Source of the DNA: JAGOUN01 sp040389005
GTDB taxonomy: Bacteria > Pseudomonadota > Gammaproteobacteria > JAGOUN01
Reading direction: 5' to 3'
DNA: 35,980 nucleotides
NCBI GenBank assembly: GCA_040389005.1
Contig: JAZKAS010000003.1
Location: 1-35,980 of the forward strand
Part shown: positions 14,285-23,753 of the stretch, piece by piece
How the letters are laid out: every line of letters starts with the position of its first letter
How positions within the stretch are numbered: the first letter of the stretch is position 1
Notes under the pieces: generated by a model
Told to the model about the DNA's origin: nothing
The model's database searches: none
What the model saw: only the letters and a program-made list of their open reading frames with translations
Position numbers and translations under genes: made by a program

Positions 14285-17200
14285 TTATTTATTTTTCTTA
14301 TTTTCTTTATATCGCGCATGCCATGTTTGAAACAACACATAAAATGTCGGTACAAATATCACCGCCAATCCTGTTGACGTTAACATTCCGCTACACACCG
14401 CAATACCAATCGAACGACGTGCATTTGCTCCTGCTCCTGATGCAAATACCAGCGGTAACACGCCAAAGATAAACGCGAACGAGGTCATAAGAATAGGGCG
14501 GAATCGTGTTTTTGCACCGATTACTGCGGCCTCTGTGATGGATTTGCCATTGAATTCATGTTCATGCCGCGCGACTTCCACAATCAAAATCGCATTTTTC
14601 GCCGCGAGTGCAATCAGCAAGACGACACCGATTTGCGTGTACATATCATTCGACATGCCTAATGGAGCGAGTAATGATAACGCAATCGTTGTTCCCAAAA
14701 GTGCTAAGGGGATACTGCATAATACGGCAAGCGGTGTCACCCAACTTTCATATTGTCCCGCGAGCACTAAATACACCAAAATTAAGGCGAGTGCGAAGAT
14801 ATAATACGTTGCATTACCAGCAATAATTTGTTGATACGCCGTACTTGTCCATTCAAACGTCATGCCGGCGGGTAAAATATAATTCGCCGCTTCTTCCATC
14901 GCTGTCATTGCTTGTCCGGCGCTATAACCGGTTGCTGCCATGCCGACGATTGTTGCGGAAGGATATAAATTGTAAAGCGGAATAATTGCTGGCCCAACGG
15001 TCGGCTGAATATCTGCGAGCGTTCCAAGCGGCACCATATCGCCGTNNNNNNNNNNCGGATGGTGTAATTGCGCATTTCAGCGGCAGTCATACGTGCGGCA
15101 GTATCACCTTGCACGTAAACTGAAAATACTTGGCCGAATTTATTAAATAAATTGACATAAGAAGAGCCCAAATATGTTTGCAAGGTATCAAACGTATCAC
15201 CGACAGAAACACCCATCGCTTCTGCTTTAGTGCGATTGATCGGTGCGATGACTTGAGGCGTTTCCGCGCGGAATGATGTTAACATGCGCTGAATAGCGGG
15301 TTGATTCGCCTTGGAATATTTGACGATATTATCGGTCGCTTCTTGTAATTTTTTATAATCAAAACTGCCATCCGTTAATTCAACTTGCATTTGCGCGCCG
15401 CCAGAAAGCCCAAGCCCTTGAATCGGTGGTGGAACAGCGACAAGTACTTTCGCGTCTTTAATTTCACTCGCGAGTTGGTTGAACGCTTTGTACATTGGCA
15501 ATAAGCCTTGTTTTCTGCCGCGTTCGCTCCAATCTTTAAACATCACATAAACCACGCCAGAATTTGCAAGGCTGGAATTATTATCAAGCAATGAAATTCC
15601 ATCGATGGCAATCGCATCACGTACGCCCGGCACTTTTAATGCACGATCGGTGACATCATGAAGCACTTGATTGGTGCGGTCGAGTGAAGCGCTATCGGGT
15701 AATAATACGCTTAAAATCATATAACCTTGATCTTCAAGTGGAATGAATCCAGTGGGAACGCGCGCAAACCCCACCACAGCAATCACGATAAGAATACTGG
15801 CGATGATAGAATAGCGCCCACTTTTATGTACCATGCGATCGATCATGGCGACATAACGATTTTCTAAAGCCAAATAATGACGATCAAAAGCTAAAAAGAA
15901 ACGATTTTTCTTTTTATTCGGATCAATCGGTTTTAACCACAACGCACATTGTGTGGGTTTGAGGGTCATCGCATTGATCGCGCTAATTAAAGCGGTTGCT
16001 GCAATGACAAGTGCGAATTGCGCATACATTTGGCCGGTGAGTCCTGGCATAAATCCTGCGGGTACAAATACGGATAAAAGCACGAGCGTAATGCCGATGA
16101 TGGGCCCGAGTAAATGTTTCATCGCGTCAATCGAAGCTGTTTTTGGCTCTTCGCCTTTTTCGATATATTGGGTCACGCCTTCAACGACGACAATCGCATC
16201 ATCTACTACAATACCAATCGCAAGGACTAATCCAAATAACGTGAGCAAGTTAACGGAATACCCGAGCGCAGACATCGCCGCAAACGCACCAATAATCGTC
16301 ACAGGAACGGTGGTAGCGGGGACCAAAATTGCACGGAAGTTTTGTAGAAAAACGACAATAACGAGAAGCACTAAAATACCAGCTTCAAANNNNNNNNNNN
16401 NNNNNNNNNNNNNNNNNNTTTATAAACTTCATCGACAGATGCTTTGACAAAGACCGTCGTATCAAAGGGGATATGATATTCTAATCCAGGCGGAAAATTT
16501 TTCGCCATTTGCGCTACTGAATCGCGCACTTCTTGGGCAACATCCAACGCATTCGCGCCCGGTAATTGAAATATGCCAATCGCCGCGGTGGGTTTTTTAT
16601 CAAATTCTGCAATTTGTTTATAACTATTGGAACCGAGTTCAACACGCCCGACATCGCGGATGCGAATGATATGTCCGCTAATCGTNNNNNNNNNNACATC
16701 TGCCAATTGTCCTGCAACATTCACGGTTAATTGAGTTGCTTGTCCTGAAACAATCGGTGCGGCGCCTAATTGTCCCGCTGCGACTTCTTTATTTTGACTT
16801 TTGATGGCATTCATCACGTCGCTTGGCATTAAACCATATTGCTGCATTTTGGCGGGATCAAGCCAAACGCGCATCGCGTATTCGCCGGTGCCAAACACAA
16901 TCACGTTGCCGACGCCGGGAAGGCGCGCTAATTCATTTTGCATATTAATGGCGGCGTAATTATTTAAAAATAATCCGTCATATTGGTTGTCTTTTGCGGT
17001 TAATGTGATGAATTGTAAAATCGCCGTGGATTTTTGTTGAACGGTCACACCTTGTTGTTGTACCGATTGGGGCAATTGTGCCAATGCCGCTTGAACACGA
17101 TTTTGGACTAAAACTTGATCGTAATTCAAATCTGAGCCAATTTCGAAAGTGACAATGAGAGTATAGTTGCCGCTATTCGTACTGGTCGATTGCATATACA

Positions 17201-17432
17201 ACATGCCTTCCACGCCATTGACTTGTTGTTCAATGGGAAGGGCAACCGTATTAATAAGCGTTTTGGCATCAGCGCCAGGATAATTTGCAGTGACTTGAAT
17301 TGTTGGTGGCACAATAGGAGGGTATTGCGATACGGGAATTGTATAAACCGCGACGAGTCCCAATAATACAAATAACAGCGCAATTACGTTGGCAAGGACG
17401 GGTCTTTCAATAAAAAATTTTGAGATATTCAT
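14285..17432 (-). CDS. RND-family multidrug efflux pump, inner-membrane subunit (interrupted by assembly gaps)
   Basis: This is an AcrB/MexB-type proton-driven trimeric exporter of about 1,040 residues. It starts MNISKFFIERPVLANVIALL and shows PISQYPPIVPPTIQV, the TM4 proton-relay pattern GLVLAIGIVVDDAIVVVE (two Asp), GFIPLEDQGY and a C-terminal half with LLIALAAKNAILIVE. It ends ...YKENKKNK. Three runs of N (15046-15055, 16390-16418, 16686-16695) break the frame; homology across each shows continuity (for example EVYK, gap, then FEAGILVLL), so the gene is very probably intact. Its ATG overlaps the adaptor stop by 4 bases. Substrates cannot be told from the sequence. Confidence 0.9.
15046..15055. 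other. Assembly gap (10 N) in the RND pump gene
   Basis: Ten unknown bases lie between MRNYTI and GDMVPLGTLADI. In AcrB-like proteins only about five residues separate these segments, so the length is nominal. Confidence 0.95.
16390..16418. other. Assembly gap (29 N) in the RND pump gene
   Basis: The flanks read EVYK and FEAGILVLL. AcrB has K-T-L-V-E-A here, so about two codons are really missing, not 29 bases. Confidence 0.95.
16686..16695. other. Assembly gap (10 N) in the RND pump gene
   Basis: The flanks read GQLAD and TISGHIIRIRDVG. By alignment with AcrB about ten residues belong here, more than the ten N shown. Confidence 0.9.
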
Positions 17433-18541
17433 GCGGGTGCCTTTTCTGTTGGAGTTACCAATCCGCCGGGTGATGCATTTTGTACGCCGCTGACAATCAC
17501 GTGATCATCTGCTTTCAAACCAGTTAAAATGACAGTCATATTATTCTCAACGCTGCCTGTTGTGACACGCGCAAGTTGTACTTTATTGTTGGCATCAACG
17601 GTATAAACATAGGAACCAATTTGGTCCGCCATGATCGCGACACTCGGAACAGTGAGTTGCGGCGTTGGTTTGCTTAAAGCAATTCGCGCTTGCACAAATA
17701 ATCCAGGCAATAAAACATAATCGGGGTTCTCTAAAATACCGCGCATTTGAATCGTGCCGGTGGAAGCATCGAGTTCTGTTGATGCGAAATCAAGATAGCC
17801 TTTATGTGGAAAACCACTTTCATCTTGTAAGGCGACTTCAATCGGAATTTCATTGATATGCGCAGGATCGAAATTAATTTTGCGCGCGGCTTCGCGTAAT
17901 TTTAATAAGTCTAATTCGTTAATATTAAAATAGACATACATCACATCGAGTTGTTGTAAGGACGCGAGTTTTGTTGCTTCGCCATTACCCACTAAATTAC
18001 CGGGATCGACTAAATGACGTCCAATACGTCCATCCATGGGCGCGGTGACATGCGTGTAACTGTAGGTTACTTTTGCATTCGCCAAATTCGCTTTTGCGCC
18101 TTCAACCGCAGCAGCTGCTTCATCCGTGGTAGATGACCATTTTTGTACTTCAGCCAAAGGTGTGGCGTGTTGTTTATACATTTTTAATTGACGTTCATAT
18201 TCGATTTTATCATACGCATAGGCAGCATTATCGCTATCGAGTGTGGCTTGTGCTTCAACAACATCGTCGGCGTAAGGTTGTGGTTGGATAACAAAAAGTA
18301 AATCGCCTTTTTTTACTAAACTACCGTCGGTGAAATTATAAGATTCTAAATAACCTGAAACGCGAGCAACTAAATCAATCGAATTGCTGGCAATCAAATT
18401 GCCCGTTTCAGTAAGATACGGCGTGATTTGTGCAGTCACAGGATTTTCAATCACAACAGAAGGTGCCGGCGGCGGTGATTTTTTAGAATCACAACTTGTG
18501 ATTAATAAAGCGAGTACACTTAGATAGATTATTTTTTTCAT
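17429..18541 (-). CDS. RND efflux periplasmic adaptor (membrane fusion protein), lipoprotein
   Basis: A 370-residue AcrA/MexA-type adaptor. The start at 18541 (MKKIIYLSVLALLITSC) gives a clean lipoprotein signal with C17 in an I-T-S-C lipobox; an earlier in-frame ATG at 18586 would overlap the upstream gene and spoil the signal. Family landmarks are VSGYLESYNFTDGSLVKKGDLLF (first lipoyl half), a helical hairpin about 90-150, THVTAPMDGRIGRHLVDPGNLV (second half), beta-barrel and membrane-proximal domains (LLPGLFVQARI; AIMADQIGSYVYTVD). It joins the RND pump to the outer-membrane factor. It lies 4 bases after the outer-membrane factor gene and overlaps the pump gene by 4 bases. Confidence 0.93.
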   Translation of the reverse strand: MKKIIYLSVLALLITSCDSKKSPPPAPSVVIENPVTAQITPYLTETGNLIASNSIDLVARVSGYLESYNFTDGSLVKKGDLLFVIQPQPYADDVVEAQATLDSDNAAYAYDKIEYERQLKMYKQHATPLAEVQKWSSTTDEAAAAVEGAKANLANAKVTYSYTHVTAPMDGRIGRHLVDPGNLVGNGEATKLASLQQLDVMYVYFNINELDLLKLREAARKINFDPAHINEIPIEVALQDESGFPHKGYLDFASTELDASTGTIQMRGILENPDYVLLPGLFVQARIALSKPTPQLTVPSVAIMADQIGSYVYTVDANNKVQLARVTTGSVENNMTVILTGLKADDHVIVSGVQNASPGGLVTPTEKAPA

Positions 18542-18545
18542 ATTA

Positions 18546-20090
18546 TCACCAGCTTGGTAAAACAGTTGAAGGTGCTTTGTTGTCATCCAGCACGCTTCCC
18601 CAATTTGTTCGTTCTTTCATTTCTTTTTTTACATCATCAGAAACCACATCATGACCTTTGCGAATTTGCCAACCACCACCGAGTGCGCGATACAAAGAAA
18701 TCAATCCTTGTGGCACACTGTTTTGCGCATTAATCAATGACATTTGTACAGAGAGTTGATTTTTTTCAGCATCAATCACAGAGGAATAATCAATTTCACC
18801 TGCTTCATAACGCGTGATTGATAATTGCGTCGTTTTAATTGCTGCTTCATTCGCAGCGATCATGGATTTTAATGCTTTTTGTGATTCGACATAACTGACG
18901 ATGCCATCTTGTACTTCTTTTTGTGCAGTCAAAACAACATTTTGATAATTGAAAATCGCCGCTTGAAATGCCGCATCTTGGGCGCGCACTTGATTGGTGA
19001 TTTGACCATAATTAAATAAGGGAATTGACACAGAAGGGCCAACGGAATACGTATGATTCGACCATTGAAAAATATCACTCGGCGATGACTGGCCGATATT
19101 TGAAGCGGAATAACCAAAACTACCCGATAAACTAAACGCAGGATAAAGTTGTGCTTTGATCGCGCCAATGCCTTCTGATTGCGCAATCGCTTCTAATTCT
19201 GCTTGATGCACATCGGGACGTTGTCGTAACACATCTTTAGGAATTCCAACGGCAACAGAAGAGGGTGCAACAGGAATGCGGGATTTGTTTTTTCCTAATA
19301 ACGCATCTACTTTGTTAGGTGTTGTTCCAAGTAATACCGCGAGCGCATCTTTTTGTTGTTGCAAATCAATTTTCAAAGGCGGCAAACTGGCTTCGGTTTG
19401 GGCAAGGGTCGTATTTGCTTGTTCGACATCAGATAAATCTGCTTTGCCGGCATCGTAACGTACCTGCGTCATTTTAAAATTTTCTTTTTGTAGGGTAATA
19501 TTTTTTTCAGTGATGTAAATTTGTGTTTGATACATGCGAATAGCAATATAAGCGCTGCCAATTTCTGCGGTTAATGAAACAAGCGCATCATCATAGGCGG
19601 CAATCGAAGCAAAAAATGTAGCATCATTGGCGCGAATTGCGCGGCGATATTTGCCCCAAAAATCGAGTTCCCAGGATGAAGAAACGCTCGATGAAGCGAT
19701 ATTAAAATCTGAAGGTGTGTTAGCGCCGTAAATGCTGCCACCACCGCCTAAACGTTCACGAGTGTAATTGCCCGAAGCGCCTTGTTGTTGCGGGTAAAGT
19801 TCACCGACCGATTGTGCCAATTGCGCTTTCGATTGCAAGACTTTGGCGCCCGCGCTTTGTAGGGTTAAATTGTTCTTGTAACCGATTTCGATTAAATTAT
19901 TTAATATCGGGTCATGAAACGTTTTCCACCATGCCGCATCTTGCGTTGGAGTTGTTTTCACGCCATTATTGTAAGTGTTCCATTGCTCATCGATTTTTGT
20001 GTTGGGTTTTTGGTAATCCGGCCCTACCGCACAAGCACTTAGCAAAAGAAAACCCAATGTCGCGGCACAAGTTGCGTTTATTTTAGACAT
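18546..20090 (-). CDS. RND efflux outer-membrane factor, NodT/OprM-type lipoprotein
   Basis: A 514-residue TolC-like channel, first gene of the efflux operon. The signal peptide ends LLLSAC (C20, lipobox) followed by AVGPDYQKP, the characteristic start of NodT/OprM proteins. Two OEP repeats are present: the first has AQLAQSVGELYPQQ and SSSWELDFWGKYRRAIRA, the second IPKDVLRQRPDVHQAELE and AQLYPAFSLSGSFGYSA, and IPLFNYGQITNQVRAQDA matches the family. The RP-D-V and W-E-L-D-FWGK motifs are hallmarks. Operon order OMF-adaptor-pump is less common than adaptor-pump-OMF but known. The C-terminal tail extends about 40 residues past the repeat. Confidence 0.93.
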   Translation of the reverse strand: MSKINATCAATLGFLLLSACAVGPDYQKPNTKIDEQWNTYNNGVKTTPTQDAAWWKTFHDPILNNLIEIGYKNNLTLQSAGAKVLQSKAQLAQSVGELYPQQQGASGNYTRERLGGGGSIYGANTPSDFNIASSSVSSSWELDFWGKYRRAIRANDATFFASIAAYDDALVSLTAEIGSAYIAIRMYQTQIYITEKNITLQKENFKMTQVRYDAGKADLSDVEQANTTLAQTEASLPPLKIDLQQQKDALAVLLGTTPNKVDALLGKNKSRIPVAPSSVAVGIPKDVLRQRPDVHQAELEAIAQSEGIGAIKAQLYPAFSLSGSFGYSASNIGQSSPSDIFQWSNHTYSVGPSVSIPLFNYGQITNQVRAQDAAFQAAIFNYQNVVLTAQKEVQDGIVSYVESQKALKSMIAANEAAIKTTQLSITRYEAGEIDYSSVIDAEKNQLSVQMSLINAQNSVPQGLISLYRALGGGWQIRKGHDVVSDDVKKEMKERTNWGSVLDDNKAPSTVLPSW

Positions 20091-20159
20091 TTTTCTGCTT
20101 TTGACTCAAATTAACAGGCTATTTCATCATCATATCTCACAACAGGATCAAGCCACAAT

Positions 20160-20612
20160 ATGATTGTTTTTAAACGTATACCCCAGGGTTTCTCTTTGAT
20201 AGAAATTTTAATTTCACTGTTCATTATCAGTATTATTGCTTTGTTTAGCGTGCAAGGCATTTCGGACTTTTTTGAGCATCGCAAACAGCGTGTTTATATG
20301 CGGCAACTCTATCACGATCTAAAATGGGCGCGGGTTGAAGCCATTGTCTTGAATACGCGGATTACGCTTGCGTCGAATTCGAGTTGGTGCGCAGGTTGGG
20401 AGATAAGTTCAGCATCGCAAGTATTGAAACATCGTGACGGCATTGAAAATTGTAAGATCACATTTTCAGGCTCATTAAGTGCAACGTCTTTTCAGTTCAT
20501 AGCGGATGGCTCGAGTAATTATCAAAGTGGGCATTTTTATTTTTATGACCAAGAAAAAATAACCATGAAGATTATTATTAATCCAGTGGGGCGAGTGCGG
20601 TGGGAGGATTAA
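20160..20612 (+). CDS. Type IV pilin-like protein, GspH/FimT family
   Basis: This 150-residue pseudopilin has a short basic leader and the prepilin peptidase site PQG|FSLIEILISLFIISII (Glu at +5), then one hydrophobic helix and a FimT-like domain (QLYHDLKWARVEAIVLNTRITLAS, WCAGWEI, FYFYDQEKI, NPVGRVRW). Minor pilins of this family prime type IV pilus or type II secretion assembly. There are no other pilus genes nearby. It diverges from the efflux operon with only 69 bases between. From base 20253 on it is duplicated at 23187-23546. The Shine-Dalgarno is weak (agga, 11 bases away). Confidence 0.85.
   Translation: MIVFKRIPQGFSLIEILISLFIISIIALFSVQGISDFFEHRKQRVYMRQLYHDLKWARVEAIVLNTRITLASNSSWCAGWEISSASQVLKHRDGIENCKITFSGSLSATSFQFIADGSSNYQSGHFYFYDQEKITMKIIINPVGRVRWED
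20253..20612 (+). repeat. 360-bp direct repeat, copy 1 (3' part of pseudopilin gene)
   Basis: Matches 23187-23546 with three visible differences over 360 bases (one Ile/Val, two silent). The identity starts at caaggcatttcgg and ends exactly at the pseudopilin stop codon. Confidence 0.95.
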
Positions 20613-20677
20613 TTTAAAAAACCATTATGTTTTCGCATTAATTCATCAAAACAGACTATTAATAAACGAACAGATTC

Positions 20678-20688
20678 TGTGCTACAAT
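20678..20688 (+). promoter_or_regulatory. Shared promoter-like motif, copy 1
   Basis: TGTGCTACAAT, ending 32 bases before the ATG at 20721. It looks like an extended -10 (TG-n-TACAAT). Near-identical 11-mers precede the genes at 27404 and 28064. Confidence 0.55.
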
Positions 20689-20720
20689 TAGTTCAACGAC
20701 ACTAAATAATGAGGTTTGAA

Positions 20721-23018
20721 ATGAGTTTCTTTTTTGCGCTACCCGACCATTTTAAGATGCAACAGTATGAGTGGCTTTCAATGAACGATTTGCTGGCATT
20801 GATTCTTGCCACACCCTTTTCGCATGCTGATCAGGATTCTAAGAATGTTTCGATCGATTTTGCAATGCTTGAGATTTATCGAAGAGGCACTCGTGAAGCA
20901 ACTAAAATACAAAGGCAAATGTTGCCACAATTTTTAAAGCGTAATCTGCTAAGTCGGCATTACAATGTGTTAAGAGGTTTTCTGATTGAACGCTTAAAAG
21001 TGTTTGATTTTGATCGTATGACTTTGAATGTTTTTGATCGCACCAATGTGTTCGATTATTATGCTGATAAATTGAGCGCGGCTGTTTTACTTCTAGCTAA
21101 AAATAGTGATCGCAAAGACGATAATCTTTTGTTAGATGTGGACGATACCATTATCAATGAAGAACAAAAAAATGAGCTTAATCGATTTTTCAAAGAAGAA
21201 GATAAAATGCATGCGTTACTTTTTTTAACAAGCGATGCGGTTAAGTGCAGCATAAGTTCACATCTTGTATCTTTTTATGCTTGGATAGAAGAAGTAGGAG
21301 AAAAAAAAGCAGAAGAATATGCTGATATCTGTATAACTACCGATATTAATGGCATGTTTTCAAAAGATTTTTCAATAATATTGAAGGCCATATTGCACTG
21401 TGACCGCATGAGCGTAGATATTTTTAATAGCATCAATTGTGTGTTGGTGGAAAAAGTCAGTAGTTATTATTTGCATGAATTTAGAGAGATCGCATTATCA
21501 TCCTTAAGATCAAATGAATTACCCGTTAAAACACGTTGGAAAGCTGCTCGAGCATTAATGAATTTAGCAGATCTAAGACAAGTAAGTTTTAAAAATGATG
21601 AGATTGTCACTGTAATATTTGATACGTGGCTAGAATTTTTTGACCACTGTATTCAGTTAAATCCTAACATGGCTACTGAAAGTCTTTTTTATGGTTTGAA
21701 GCCGCATGTGATCGAATCAACAGAAGATCAAATGTGGAATATGATAAGTGTATTAGAGTCTCGATTTGAGGTTAATGATTGTTTCGCGAGTCATCTTATT
21801 ATAGACATGTTGATTATATTAGCGCATAAAACCAAATTGCAAAATTTACTCATGCTAGAGAGAAAGTTGTTGTCTTTTCTGCACATGAAAAATGTTTCAC
21901 CAAGAATGGCGGCGCTAGGACTAATTGCAATATATACTAGAAATCCTAAAATGTATTTTAAAAATTCGGTAACGAATTTTTTGAAATTAATGATAGAAAA
22001 AATAGTGACTTTTTATGAAAAACATAACATAAGCATAGAATGTTTAAAGCTAGAGATAGAAAGCATTGCGTTTTTTTTTAATATAGAAAATATTAGATAT
22101 TTTCCAGGGGTTGCAGAAATTTTGTTCGAAAAAGTAGATTCTCAGCATATCTATGTTCAGTCTTTTGTTATTTATTGCCTGGGAAAAATTGCCGAAAGAG
22201 TTCAAGATGATCAATGTTTTTGGAAGATTCAAGAAGTGTTATGGAGGAAACTGAGTGATGATAATATCTTTATTCGCTGGATGGCAGTAGAAGCACTTAG
22301 TCGGTTAGCCAAACGTGTTTCAGAAGAAGAAAGGCAAATAATTCTTCATGCATTCAGATCTGTTTTTGAAGATCCGCGTTCTGGTGAAGATTCAGAAGAA
22401 TTTGCTTTGAAAGTTTTTTTAGAAGTTTTTAAGAATGTCAGCATGTTGTTTTTAAGGCTTGGTCAGTGCTTAAACTCTACCATCGTTGATGAAATTTTTG
22501 TTGCCTTGAAATCTATGCCTCAAGACACTTGGCTTAACGAAGGCTTTCAAAAGTGTTTAATGAATTATGTGCAGTTATCCGTGAAAGATTATGTAGATCA
22601 CAATGTGGTCAAGCATTGTATTGACATACTGCTAAAGGTGAATCCTGATCGGTTGCTGAATGATCTATTGGATATGTTAAATAATGAGGCGGGATTGGAT
22701 ATCCGTCAACCTTATGTTCTTCGGTGTCTGCACTATGTGGTCATGAAAATGGATTCTCATCAATGGCGTGCGGTTGCAGAAAAGTTGTTGTTGAAGTTGA
22801 ATGATCCTAAGTTTCAGATAGTGATGATGAGCATGGATTTTTTAACAAGTCTTGTGATATCAGCAGCGGAAAAAAATCTCGACTTTTCTTTTTTGAAAGA
22901 TGGGTTAGAAAATGACGATCTATCTCCTCAGACATCACTTTTGAAAATTATGCTGGGTGTGGCTGATCAAATCAGAGAAGAAAATGCGGCAAAGAGTTGC
23001 TTGAGTTTGAAATCATAG
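20721..23018 (+). CDS. Large unknown alpha-helical protein with HEAT/ARM-like repeats
   Basis: I do not recognise this protein of 765 residues, translated from ATG 20721; a gagg Shine-Dalgarno 7 bases upstream favours it over the ATG at 20709. It is almost wholly helical, without signal peptide or membrane segments. HEAT-like repeats can be seen in the middle and second half, with the usual R..A..AL..L and V...A...L patterns (KTRWKAARALMNLADL; SPRMAALGLIAIY; YVQSFVIYCLGKIAERV; FIRWMAVEALSRLAKRV). HEAT solenoids bind proteins. The low GC, lack of bacterial orthologous context and the shared promoter motif fit an effector-like accessory gene, but that is inference. Confidence 0.65.
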   Translation: MSFFFALPDHFKMQQYEWLSMNDLLALILATPFSHADQDSKNVSIDFAMLEIYRRGTREATKIQRQMLPQFLKRNLLSRHYNVLRGFLIERLKVFDFDRMTLNVFDRTNVFDYYADKLSAAVLLLAKNSDRKDDNLLLDVDDTIINEEQKNELNRFFKEEDKMHALLFLTSDAVKCSISSHLVSFYAWIEEVGEKKAEEYADICITTDINGMFSKDFSIILKAILHCDRMSVDIFNSINCVLVEKVSSYYLHEFREIALSSLRSNELPVKTRWKAARALMNLADLRQVSFKNDEIVTVIFDTWLEFFDHCIQLNPNMATESLFYGLKPHVIESTEDQMWNMISVLESRFEVNDCFASHLIIDMLIILAHKTKLQNLLMLERKLLSFLHMKNVSPRMAALGLIAIYTRNPKMYFKNSVTNFLKLMIEKIVTFYEKHNISIECLKLEIESIAFFFNIENIRYFPGVAEILFEKVDSQHIYVQSFVIYCLGKIAERVQDDQCFWKIQEVLWRKLSDDNIFIRWMAVEALSRLAKRVSEEERQIILHAFRSVFEDPRSGEDSEEFALKVFLEVFKNVSMLFLRLGQCLNSTIVDEIFVALKSMPQDTWLNEGFQKCLMNYVQLSVKDYVDHNVVKHCIDILLKVNPDRLLNDLLDMLNNEAGLDIRQPYVLRCLHYVVMKMDSHQWRAVAEKLLLKLNDPKFQIVMMSMDFLTSLVISAAEKNLDFSFLKDGLENDDLSPQTSLLKIMLGVADQIREENAAKSCLSLKS

Positions 23019-23057
23019 AATTATTTGCTCAGAGCATAATTTTAGGTCAAAAATTAA

Positions 23058-23186
23058 TCAAAAAACACTTTGTTTCTTTTTCAAGATAATCAAGGCAAAA
23101 ATAACGCTTAATGGCGCAATAATCAGTGGCAAAATATTATAAAGTGCAATTAAAACTCCGCCGAGTAATCCGGTAATGGTCCACAT
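23058..23186 (-). pseudogene. C-terminal fragment of an MFS transporter paralogue
   Basis: On the minus strand the frame reads ALMWTITGLLGGVLIALYNILPLIIAPLSVIFAL...KQSVF and stops. This aligns with the C-terminus of the intact MFS transporter at 25005-26243 (ALIWTVTGLLGGGLIALHSILPLIIAP...). Bases match at roughly 75%, so it is an old paralogue, not a recent copy. Everything upstream has been lost and replaced at 23187 by the pseudopilin duplicate; a ggcattt stretch present in both partners sits at the junction. Confidence 0.8.
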
Positions 23187-23546
23187 CAAGGCATTTCGGA
23201 CTTTTTTGAGCATCGCAAACAGCGTGTTTATATGCGGCAACTCTATCACGATCTAAAATGGGCGCGGGTTGAAGCCATTGTCTTGAATACGCGGATTACG
23301 CTTGCGTCGAATTCGAGTTGGTGCGCAGGTTGGGAGATAAGTTCAGCATCGCAAGTATTGAAACATCGTGACGGCATTGAAAATTGTAAGATCACATTTT
23401 CAGGCTCATTAAGTGCAACGTCTTTTCAGTTCATAGCGGATGGCTCGAGTAATTATCAAAGCGGGCATTTTTATTTTTATGACCAAGAAAAAGTAACCAT
23501 GAAGATTATTATTAATCCAGTGGGGCGAGTGCGGTGGGAAGATTAA
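23187..23546 (+). pseudogene. Truncated duplicate of the pseudopilin gene (direct repeat copy 2)
   Basis: A 99%-identical copy of 20253-20612. It lacks the leader and hydrophobic helix; the longest ATG-start frame (23232) gives only 104 residues (MRQLYHDLKWARVEAI...). Without the prepilin signal it cannot enter a pilus. The high identity shows a recent event or gene conversion. Confidence 0.9.
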
Positions 23547-23588
23547 GTCGGACATCAAAAAAAATGTTCAGTACAAAGAGCCATCGAC

Positions 23589-23610
23589 AGGGCACCCGCC
23601 GGATCGCCTT
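23589..23610. repeat. Short GC-rich palindromic repeat (REP-like), copy 4
   Basis: The reverse complement reads aaggcgatccggcggg then tgccct, matching the copies at 5051 and 11437. It is followed by a T-run (23609-23615), so it may also act as a terminator for the plus strand. Confidence 0.55.
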
Positions 23611-23695
23611 TTTTTCAACGATTCAATGATCACAATTACGGCTTCGTCGCTGTTGCCATTTGCAGATTAGAGAGCTTTAAGCATTTTTTGATTTT

Positions 23696-23724
23696 TTGTC
23701 CGGCATAAAGTCGAGGAATATAAA
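23696..23724 (+). promoter_or_regulatory. Putative promoter of the 416-residue unknown gene
   Basis: TTGTCC and TATAAA are separated by exactly 17 bases. Transcription would start near 23731, before the ggag Shine-Dalgarno at 23743, which supports the TTG start at 23754. Confidence 0.5.
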
Positions 23725-23753
23725 ATGTATCGTTGTTAATATGGAGTTAAGTT

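Noticed and set aside
14905..17432. RND pump gene appears split into separate reading frames
   Set aside because: Every break coincides with a run of N, and homologous sequence continues across each gap, so this is an assembly effect, not a pseudogene.
18542..18586. Longer start of the efflux adaptor at 18586
   Set aside because: It would bury the lipoprotein signal peptide, which must be N-terminal.
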